Assembly: GCF_033546935.1 (NCBI RefSeq)
Contig: NZ_CP137854.1
Coordinates: 4,092,001 to 4,156,000, forward strand
DNA: 64,000 bases
Direction of reading: 5' to 3'
Origin: Xylophilus sp. GOD-11R
GTDB lineage: Bacteria; Pseudomonadota; Gammaproteobacteria; Burkholderiales; Burkholderiaceae_C
A program made the position numbers and the translations under genes. How positions within the stretch are numbered: the stretch's first letter is position 1; each line of letters starts with the position of its first letter. Positions 25,912 through 32,962 of the stretch are shown here, piece after piece. A model generated the notes under the pieces. That model searched no databases. It worked only from the letters and a program-made list of their open reading frames with translations, and was not told where the DNA came from.

Positions 25912-26089
25912 CGCGAAGAGGTTTGAACGGGTCGAATCATGGTCTCGTCATGGTGGCAGCAGCATCCGTGCCACCGCGCTTTGTTACGGGTTAGTCCGGA
26001 TGCTTTTAGCTACGCCTGCGACGGTTGGTGCACAATTGAGGTCCTTACGCGCTTCAACCTGACCAGAACCTGACTGCCCGGCCGTCTCC

Positions 26090-26509
26090 ATGCGAATCGC
26101 CATTTCCGCCTTGTTGTTCCTTTTGCTGGCGCTCACCGCGCTGGCCGGGACCGGCTGCAAGCGGACGAAAGCACCGCCGGCTGGGCATCCGGCGTCTTAC
26201 GTGCTGATGGCGCCGCAGATTCAGTCGCATCCGCTGATGGTGGCGCAGCACAAGTCGGAGCCTTCGCATCCGATGTTCGTGTTTTGCCATCCGCGCACGG
26301 ATCAGCTCGACGACGCCTCCATTTCGGCGGCGGAGGCGCAGGTCGCGTTCGACCTGCAGGCCAACAACGACGACCGGACCGAAATGATATCGGCCGCGTT
26401 CGAGCGTCCCGACATCCCGTCCGTCCACCATCCGCTGGTGGTCCAGGCCCTTTCCGACAGCGCCAGCGCCTGGCAGATGGCGCTGTTGCGGCCACCAAGA
26501 CTGGCCTGA
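26090..26509 (+). CDS. Small lipoprotein-like exported protein of unknown function
   Basis: The product has 139 aa. Residues 1-22 are a hydrophobic signal ending LAGTGC, close to a lipobox, with Cys as the likely acylated residue followed by KRTK. The mature part is rich in His, Pro and Met (LMAPQIQSHPLMVAQHKSEPSHPMF), which could suggest metal binding. Nothing else is recognisable. It is divergent from the transporter-kinase gene and lies about 175 bases before the RND operon on the same strand, so it may be the first gene of that transcript. The His/Met content would fit a metal-related role, but this is inference. Confidence 0.65.
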   Translation: MRIAISALLFLLLALTALAGTGCKRTKAPPAGHPASYVLMAPQIQSHPLMVAQHKSEPSHPMFVFCHPRTDQLDDASISAAEAQVAFDLQANNDDRTEMISAAFERPDIPSVHHPLVVQALSDSASAWQMALLRPPRLA

Positions 26510-26685
26510 CCCCACCGGCCTGACCGCCAGGCCGGCAGCCGTGCGCCCGCACGGCGTCTCTGCACGCTCCGCTTCGGAGCCGGTCCCTCCAACCGCTTCG
26601 CCCATCCCGCCTCTGCGCGGGACGCCTTGCGCAGCGCCCCCCGTTTGTTGTTTCTTTCCTGCCTCCGACCGAGGCAGCACCGACC

Positions 26686-28197
26686 ATGTCCCATCGCCTG
26701 TTCCGCGCTCGAGGCGCCTTGGCACTGCTGGCCGCCGGCTGCATCGCGCAGCCCGCCGCCGCGCAGTTCGCCCTGCAGCCCCAAAGCGCCACCGAACGTC
26801 CCGCAGCGCCAGCGCCCGTATGGCCTGCCGTGCGACCCGCGCCGACTCCCGCCGCCCAGCCGGCGGCCAGCGCGCCGGCCAACGCGCCCACTGCTCCGAG
26901 GCGCGGCACCGACGCGCCACCACTCAACCTGCCGGCCGCCGCCGCCAGCGGCGCGGCCGTCACCGCGTCGCTCGAAACCGGCGCGCGCATCAACCTGCAG
27001 CAGCTCACCGATGCGATCGTGCAGAACAACACCGGCCTGCTGTCGGCGCAACGGCTGCGCAACACCGCACAGGCGGCGATCAACAGCGCCGGCGCGTTTC
27101 CCAACCCGCGCCTGGAATACAGCGCCGGCAACCAGAGCGCCCGCCAGGTCGGCGGCGTGGGCGGCAACGTCTCCACTTACGGCATTTCGCAGCTGATCGA
27201 GAACCCCTGGCTGCGTGAAGCCCGGGTGGACGCTGCCCGCTTCGGCGAACGCGCCAGCACCTTCCAGGTCGGCGTGACCCGCAACGAGCTGGTCGCCCAG
27301 GTGCGCCTGCGCGCTTACGACCTGCTCCTGCGCCAAGCCGAGGCTGCCGCCGCCGCCGAGGCCTCGTCGCTGCTGGAGCAGGTCAACACCCGGGTGCGCG
27401 CCCGGGTCGACAGCGGTGAGGCGCCGCGCTACGAGCTGATCAAGGCCGACGCCGAAACCGTCAACGCCCGCTCGCTGCAGCAGACCGCATTGCTGCAGGC
27501 GCAGCAAGCCGCCATCACCCTCAACCGCCTGGGCGCCGGCACCTTGCCGCCGCAATGGTCGCTGGACGCCGCACTGAGCGAGACACCGCGCCCCATGCCC
27601 GACATGAATCTGCTGCGCGAGCAGATGCTCGCCCGCAACCCCGAGCTGATGACGCTCAGGGCCGAGGTCGACCGGGCACGCGCCCAGCTCGACCTGGCCG
27701 AAGCCGGCCGTCTGCCGGGCGTGGAGCTGCGCCTGAGCCAGAGCCGTGAGCCCGACGTGAAGCAGAACATCTTCGGCGTGACGCTGCAGATTCCCCTGTT
27801 CGACCGCCGCACCGGCCCCATCGCCGAAGCCGGCTCCGAACTCGAACGTGCCCGCGGTCGGCTCGACGGCCGCCAGGCCGAGCTCGAACAGCAGCTGCAG
27901 GCCGCCGAGAAGGCGCTCGAAATGGCCCGCCTGCGCATTGAGGCGCTGTCGCAGGGCGCGGTTCGCGACGCCGAGGCCGCGCTGCGGGTGGCCGATGCCG
28001 CCTGGCGCTTCGGCGAGCGCGGCATTCTCGACGTACTCGACTCGCAACGGGTGCTGCGCGCGGTCCGGGCCGACCTGCTGACCGCCCGCTTCCAGGCGCA
28101 GGCCGCCCGCACCGAACTCGATTTCCTGTCCGGCCGCTGGGCCGACGACACACCGCCGCTGCCTTCCGCAGCGCTTCAGCGCGGAGGCATGCAATGA
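26686..28197 (+). CDS. TolC-family outer membrane efflux protein (CzcC/CusC-like)
   Basis: The product has 503 aa with a signal peptide cleaved near PAAAQ. A Pro/Ala-rich stretch of about 80 residues precedes the OEP domain. The domain shows the two-fold repeat of long helices: first LQQLTDAIVQNNTGLLSAQRL..., then VEQLRQ-like helices ending GERGILDVLDSQRVL, and the LEYSAGN and FGVTLQIPLFDRRTGP strands that enter the outer membrane barrel. It forms the exit duct of a tripartite pump. Its stop overlaps the adaptor gene start by 4 bases, so export components are co-translated. The substrate is judged from the RND partner: metals more likely than drugs. Confidence 0.92.
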   Translation: MSHRLFRARGALALLAAGCIAQPAAAQFALQPQSATERPAAPAPVWPAVRPAPTPAAQPAASAPANAPTAPRRGTDAPPLNLPAAAASGAAVTASLETGARINLQQLTDAIVQNNTGLLSAQRLRNTAQAAINSAGAFPNPRLEYSAGNQSARQVGGVGGNVSTYGISQLIENPWLREARVDAARFGERASTFQVGVTRNELVAQVRLRAYDLLLRQAEAAAAAEASSLLEQVNTRVRARVDSGEAPRYELIKADAETVNARSLQQTALLQAQQAAITLNRLGAGTLPPQWSLDAALSETPRPMPDMNLLREQMLARNPELMTLRAEVDRARAQLDLAEAGRLPGVELRLSQSREPDVKQNIFGVTLQIPLFDRRTGPIAEAGSELERARGRLDGRQAELEQQLQAAEKALEMARLRIEALSQGAVRDAEAALRVADAAWRFGERGILDVLDSQRVLRAVRADLLTARFQAQAARTELDFLSGRWADDTPPLPSAALQRGGMQ

Positions 28198-29405
28198 GCC
28201 GCTCCGCCGCCCTTCCTACCGAATTGCCGAATCACGAAAGGCCCGCCATGGACCACCCCCGATTTTTCACCCGCACCGTGCTGGCCGTCTGCCTGGTCGC
28301 TGCGCTCGCCGCCTGCGGCAAGAAGGAAGAGGCCGCGCAGGCCGCGCCTGAAACCCCGCCCGATCCGATGCTGGTTACCGTGCAGCCGGCCATGGCCGGC
28401 AATTTCAAGGTCGGCAAGCTCGCCACCGCGGAGATCTCGCCGGTGCAGGAGATCACCGGCCGCATCGACGCCAGCGAACACCGCGTCACCCGCATCGGTT
28501 CGGCTGTGACCGGCCGGGTCACCGAGGTCATGGTGGAGATCGGCGACACGGTGCGTGCCGGCCAGGCGCTGGCCCGTGTCGCCAGCCCCGAACTCACCCA
28601 GGCGCAGCTCGCCGTGCTGCGCGCCAACGCGGCCAGCAGCCTGGCCAGCCGCGCGGTCGACCGTGCGCGCCAGCTGCTGCAGGCCGACGTGATCGGCTCG
28701 GCCGAACTGCAACGCCGCGAGTCCGAACTGTCCGTGGCCAACGCCGAACTGCGCGCCTCCACCGAGCAGCTGCAACTGCTGGGCATGTCGAACGGCGACA
28801 TTCAGTCGCTGCGCACCAAGGGCACGCTCGCCGCCGCCACGCTGGTGGTGTCGCCACGGGCCGGCGTGGTGATCGAGCGCAATGTCAGCCAGGGCCAGGT
28901 GGCCCAGCCGGGCGATCCGCTCTTCACCGTGGCCGACCTGCAGAAGGTCTGGGTCATCGGCGCGGTGCCGGAACAGGCCGCCAGCTCGGTCGAGGTCGGC
29001 CAGTCGATGGAAATCAGCGTGCCGGCGCTCGGGGGCGACCCGCTCACCGGCAAGGTGGTGGTGGTGGGCGCCACGGTGCAGCCCGACACCCGCACCGTCG
29101 CCGTCCGCACCGAGGTCGACAACCCCAAGCGCGCGCTCAAGCCGCAAATGCTCGCCACCATGCGCATCTCGGGCGCGGCGTCCAAGGTGCTGGCGGTGCC
29201 GCCGTCCTCGGTGGTGCGCGACAACGACCGCGACAACGTGTTCGTGAAGACCGGCGAGAACAAGTACCGACTGACCCCGGTCGAGCTCGGCCCCAACAGC
29301 GGCGGCATGCGGCCAATGCTGCAGGGCCCGCGTGAAGGCACCGAGATCGTCACCGAAGGCGCTTTCCACCTGAACAACGAGCGCAAGCGCGCGGAACTGG
29401 AGTGA
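28194..29405 (+). CDS. RND efflux periplasmic adaptor (membrane fusion protein, CzcB-like)
   Basis: The product has 403 aa; an internal ATG at 28248 (MDHPRFFTRT) gives a cleaner lipoprotein signal ending LAACGKK, so the true start may be there. The order is lipoyl half-motif, alpha-hairpin (about 135-190), lipoyl (PRAGVVIERNVSQGQVAQPGDPL), beta-barrel and C-terminal domain with NVFVKTGENKY. It bridges the inner-membrane pump to the TolC-like duct. There is no His-rich N-terminus as in some CzcB proteins. It is followed 7 bases later by the pump gene. Confidence 0.93.
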   Translation: MSRSAALPTELPNHERPAMDHPRFFTRTVLAVCLVAALAACGKKEEAAQAAPETPPDPMLVTVQPAMAGNFKVGKLATAEISPVQEITGRIDASEHRVTRIGSAVTGRVTEVMVEIGDTVRAGQALARVASPELTQAQLAVLRANAASSLASRAVDRARQLLQADVIGSAELQRRESELSVANAELRASTEQLQLLGMSNGDIQSLRTKGTLAAATLVVSPRAGVVIERNVSQGQVAQPGDPLFTVADLQKVWVIGAVPEQAASSVEVGQSMEISVPALGGDPLTGKVVVVGATVQPDTRTVAVRTEVDNPKRALKPQMLATMRISGAASKVLAVPPSSVVRDNDRDNVFVKTGENKYRLTPVELGPNSGGMRPMLQGPREGTEIVTEGAFHLNNERKRAELE

Positions 29406-29412
29406 TCGCCAG

Positions 29413-32400
29413 ATGATTGCTTCACTCATCAAGGCCGCGCTCGGGCAGCGGCTGCTGGTGGTCGTGCTCGGCCTGGTGCTTTGCGCCTTCGGCATGCGAG
29501 CCGCCACGAAACTGTCGGTGGACGCGTTCCCCGACGTGACCAATGTGCAGGTGCAGGTCGCCACCGAAGCCCCGGGCCGTTCGCCCGAGGAAATCGAGCG
29601 ATTCGTCACCGTGCCGCTGGAGATATCGCTGACCGGCCTGCCGGGCTTGGTCGAGATGCGCTCGCTCAACAAGAGCGGCCTGTCCATCATCACGCTGGTG
29701 TTCACCGACGCGACCGACGTGTACTTCGCGCGGCAGCTCGTCACCGAGCGGCTGATCGAGGTCACGCCGCGCATGCCAGCGGGCATCCTGCCGGTGCTGG
29801 GGCCCGTTTCCACCGGCCTGGGCGAGGTCTATCAGTACACGCTGGACCATCCCGACGACGGTGAACGCGCGCTGACGCCCGAAGAGCTGGCCGAGCGCCG
29901 CACCATCCAGGACTGGGTCGTGCGGCCGATGCTGCGCTCCATCCCGGGCGTGGCCGAGATCAACTCGCAGGGCGGCTATGTGCGCCAGTACCAGGCCCTC
30001 GTCGATCCGGTGCGCCTGCGCCATTACAACCTGTCGGTGCAGCAGGTGGTCGACGCCATCGCGGCCAACAACTCCAACGCCAGCGGCGGCATCCTGCCGC
30101 TGGGCACCGAGCAGTACCTGATCCAGGGCTCGGGCCTCATCAAGACGCTGGAGGACATCGGCAACATCGTCATCAAGGAGCAGAACGGCACCCCGGTCTA
30201 CGTGCGCAACGTGGCCGAGGTGCGCATCGGCAACGAGGTGCGCCAGGGCGGCATCGTCAAGGGCGGCTACACCGAAGCGGTGTCGGGCATCGTGCTGATG
30301 ATGCGCGGCGGCAACGCCAAGGAAATCGTGACCCGGGTCAAGGCCAAGGTCGACGAAATCAACGCCAAGGGCATGATCCCCGGCGGCCTGCAGATCACCG
30401 CGTTCTACGACCGTACCGACCTGGTCGACTCGGCCCTGTGGACGGTCGGCAAGGTGCTGATCGAGGGCGTTGTACTGGTGGTGATCGTGCTGTTCATCTT
30501 CCTGGGGGACGTGCGCTCCAGCCTGATCGTGGTGGCGACGCTGCTGATCACGCCGCTGTGTACCTTCATGGTCATGAACCGCTACGGCATATCGGCCAAC
30601 CTGATGTCGCTGGGAGGGCTGGCGATCGCCATCGGCCTGATGGTGGACGCCACGGTGGTGGTGGTGGAGAACGTGTTCCACAAGCTCGGCCAGGTGACCG
30701 ACGACAGCCGCGGCGCCAAGGTGCGGGCGATCCTGCAGGCCACCACCGAGGTCGCCACCCCGACCATCTTCGGCATCATGATCATCATCCTGGTGTTCCT
30801 GCCGCTGATGACGCTGCAGGGCATCGAGGGCAAGATGTTCGGCCCGCTGGCGCTGACCATCGCGATCTCGCTCTTCGTCTCGCTGCTGGTGTCGCTGTTC
30901 CTGTCGCCGGTGCTCTGCTCCTACTTCCTCAAGGGCGGCGCCGACCACGACACCAAGATCATTGCGCTGATGAAGCGCGCCTACCTGCCGCTGCTCGACC
31001 GCGCGTCCACCCACAACCGCATGACGCTGGCGGTGGCCGTGGCCCTGCTGCTGGGCTCGATGGCGCTGTTCCCCTTCCTCGGCAAGTCCTTCATGCCGAC
31101 GATGAAGGAAGGCGCGCTCACGCCGCAGATCAACCGCGTGCCCAGCATCTCGCTGGAAGAGTCGCTGCGCATGGAAATGGACGCCATGAAGATGGTGGCC
31201 TCGGTGCCTGGCGTGAAGTCGGTGGTCTCCAAGATCGGGCGGGGCGAGTCGCCGGCCGACCCGGCGGGCCCCAACGAGTCCGATCCGATCGTGATCCTGG
31301 ATCCGGAAAGCGACCGCTCCCAGGACGAGGTCGACGAGGACATCCGCAAGAAACTCTCGACCATTCCGGGCGTGCAGATCGTGCTGTCGCAGCCGATCTC
31401 CGAGCGGGTCGACGAGATGGTGACCGGCGTGCGGTCGCAGGTGGCGGTGAAGGTGTTCGGCGACACGCTGCCCGAACTCAAGCGCGTCTCCGAAGACATC
31501 GCCCGGATCCTCAAGAGCATCCCCGGCAGCGTCGACATCCGCATCGAGCGGCTCTCCGGCCAGCAGGCGTTGAACATCGACATCGACCGCAAGGCCATCG
31601 CCCGCTACGGCATCAACGTGGCCGAGGTGCAGGCGCTGATCGAGTCGGCCATCGGCGGCAAGCCGGTGACCACGCTCTACGAGGGCGAACGCCGCTTCGC
31701 GGTGGCGGTGCGCTTCCCCGAGGAGCAGCGCAACTCGGTCGAGACCATCTCGCGCATGCTGCTGCCAACGCTCGACGGCGCGCAGATTCCGCTGTCGTCG
31801 GTGGCGAAGATCGAACTCGTCGACGGCCCGGCGCAGATCAGCCGCGAGAGCGGCAAGCGCCGGGTGGTGGTGGGCTCCAACGTCGACGGTCGTGACCTGG
31901 CCGGCTTCGTCGCCGAAGCGCAGGCCAAGATCGATCGCGAGGTGAAGCTGCCCGACGGCTATTACCTGGTCTACGGCGGCCAGTTCGAGAACATGGAACG
32001 CGCCATGGCCACGCTGTCGGTTATCGTGCCGCTGACCATCGCCGCGATCTTCTTCCTGCTGTTCATGCTGTTCAAGTCGGTCAAGCTGGCGGGCCTGATC
32101 ATCCTGGTGCTGCCTTTCGCCTCGATCGGCGGCCTGATCGGGCTGTTCGTCACCGGCGAATACGTCAGCGTGCCGGCCTCGGTGGGCTTCATCGCGCTCT
32201 GGGGCATCGCGGTGCTCAACGGCGTGGTGCTGGTGAGCTACATCCGCCGCCTGCGCGAAGACGGCATGGACGTGGCCGAAGCGGTGCGCGAAGGCTGTAT
32301 CGCCCGGTTCCGGCCGGTGATGATGACCGCCACCGTCGCACTGCTGGGACTGGTGCCCTTCCTGTTCGCGACCGGTCCCGGCTCCGAAGTACAGAGGCCC

Positions 32401-32505
32401 CTGGCCATCGTGGTGATCGGGGGACTCATCTCCTCGACGCTGCTCACACTGGTGGTGCTGCCCACGCTCTACCGCTGGTTCGACGAAAAACCGATGGAAG
32501 CCTGA
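29413..32505 (+). CDS. Heavy-metal-efflux type RND pump (CzcA/CusA family)
   Basis: The product has 1030 aa, the normal length, with twelve membrane helices and two large periplasmic loops. The HME signature is present: early KLSVDAFPDVTNVQVQV, and in helix 4 the segment IAIGLMVDATVVVVEN, close to CusA (AIGAMVDA...), with the proton-relay Asp. Later segments include GKSFMPTMKEGAL and FRPVMMTATVALLGLVPF. The protein uses the proton gradient to expel substrate through the duct. The metal cannot be decided; the helix-4 pattern is nearer to the Cu/Ag than to the Co/Zn/Cd class, which has DFG-type sequence there. Confidence 0.93.
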   Translation: MIASLIKAALGQRLLVVVLGLVLCAFGMRAATKLSVDAFPDVTNVQVQVATEAPGRSPEEIERFVTVPLEISLTGLPGLVEMRSLNKSGLSIITLVFTDATDVYFARQLVTERLIEVTPRMPAGILPVLGPVSTGLGEVYQYTLDHPDDGERALTPEELAERRTIQDWVVRPMLRSIPGVAEINSQGGYVRQYQALVDPVRLRHYNLSVQQVVDAIAANNSNASGGILPLGTEQYLIQGSGLIKTLEDIGNIVIKEQNGTPVYVRNVAEVRIGNEVRQGGIVKGGYTEAVSGIVLMMRGGNAKEIVTRVKAKVDEINAKGMIPGGLQITAFYDRTDLVDSALWTVGKVLIEGVVLVVIVLFIFLGDVRSSLIVVATLLITPLCTFMVMNRYGISANLMSLGGLAIAIGLMVDATVVVVENVFHKLGQVTDDSRGAKVRAILQATTEVATPTIFGIMIIILVFLPLMTLQGIEGKMFGPLALTIAISLFVSLLVSLFLSPVLCSYFLKGGADHDTKIIALMKRAYLPLLDRASTHNRMTLAVAVALLLGSMALFPFLGKSFMPTMKEGALTPQINRVPSISLEESLRMEMDAMKMVASVPGVKSVVSKIGRGESPADPAGPNESDPIVILDPESDRSQDEVDEDIRKKLSTIPGVQIVLSQPISERVDEMVTGVRSQVAVKVFGDTLPELKRVSEDIARILKSIPGSVDIRIERLSGQQALNIDIDRKAIARYGINVAEVQALIESAIGGKPVTTLYEGERRFAVAVRFPEEQRNSVETISRMLLPTLDGAQIPLSSVAKIELVDGPAQISRESGKRRVVVGSNVDGRDLAGFVAEAQAKIDREVKLPDGYYLVYGGQFENMERAMATLSVIVPLTIAAIFFLLFMLFKSVKLAGLIILVLPFASIGGLIGLFVTGEYVSVPASVGFIALWGIAVLNGVVLVSYIRRLREDGMDVAEAVREGCIARFRPVMMTATVALLGLVPFLFATGPGSEVQRPLAIVVIGGLISSTLLTLVVLPTLYRWFDEKPMEA

Positions 32506-32508
32506 CCG

Positions 32509-32835
32509 ATGAAAGAAATCCGAGCGATCGTGCGGCCCACCCGCATCCAGAAGCTGCGCGATGCCCTGCGCGCCATTCCCAATTTTCCGGGCGTGACCCT
32601 GTTCAAGGCCGAGGGCTTCACCGCCCCGGCGTCGGCCAATCGCCGCAGCGTGCGCGAAGAGCTGGTGGACTTCAGCGAGAAGACCATGCTCAGCGTGGTC
32701 TGCGAAGACGACATGGTCGAATCGATCCGCGAAGCCATCATGCTGAGCTGCCGCACCGGCCAGATCGGCGACGGGCTGGTCTGGGTGGTGGACATCGGCG
32801 AGATTCACCGGGTGCGCGACGGCTCGCCTTACTGA
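32509..32835 (+). CDS. PII-like signalling protein linked to the RND pump
   Basis: The product has 108 aa. It aligns over its length with GlnB: MKEIRAIVRPTRIQKLRDAL (compare MK.IDAIIKPFKL), a T-loop region of the same length, and the C-terminal RTGQIGDGLVWVVDI. The T-loop lacks the uridylylated Tyr and carries SANRRSVREE, so nitrogen-type modification is not expected. PII-like proteins of this kind (for example CnrP-type) accompany metal RND operons and are thought to sense metal or nucleotide state. The gene starts 3 bases after the pump stop and is followed by a terminator, making it the last gene of the operon. Confidence 0.88.
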   Translation: MKEIRAIVRPTRIQKLRDALRAIPNFPGVTLFKAEGFTAPASANRRSVREELVDFSEKTMLSVVCEDDMVESIREAIMLSCRTGQIGDGLVWVVDIGEIHRVRDGSPY

Positions 32836-32860
32836 CCGATAAGCGAAGCGTCGACGACGA

Positions 32861-32897
32861 CGGCCCGGGGTGCGATTCGCGGCCCGGGCCGTTTTTT
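32861..32897 (+). terminator. Rho-independent terminator of the RND operon
   Basis: CGGCCCGGG (32861-32869) pairs perfectly with CCCGGGCCG (32883-32891), followed by six T. It lies 26 bases after the PII-like stop. Confidence 0.9.
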
Positions 32898-32899
32898 CG
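32876..32899 (+). promoter_or_regulatory. TTCG-N16-TTCG element before the first array gene
   Basis: Exact hrpII spacing, 63 bases before the ATG at 32963. The first half is in the terminator loop and the second in its T-tail, so coincidence is possible; alternatively terminator and box have been fused at the insertion border. Confidence 0.4.
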
Positions 32900-32962
32900 T
32901 CCGACGGCAAGCGCACTGGAAGCGGGAACCAGAACCATCAGCGGTTTCGGTTCCCGATCGCC

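Noticed and set aside
20332..25926. A 1864-codon open frame on the plus strand
   Set aside because: It is antisense to the transporter-kinase and effector-like genes. Its His/Arg/Gln-rich, repetitive translation has no domain, and long antisense frames are normal in such GC-rich DNA.
29422..32916. A 1164-codon open frame on the minus strand
   Set aside because: It is the antisense shadow of the RND pump and PII-like gene, which have full family motifs on the plus strand.
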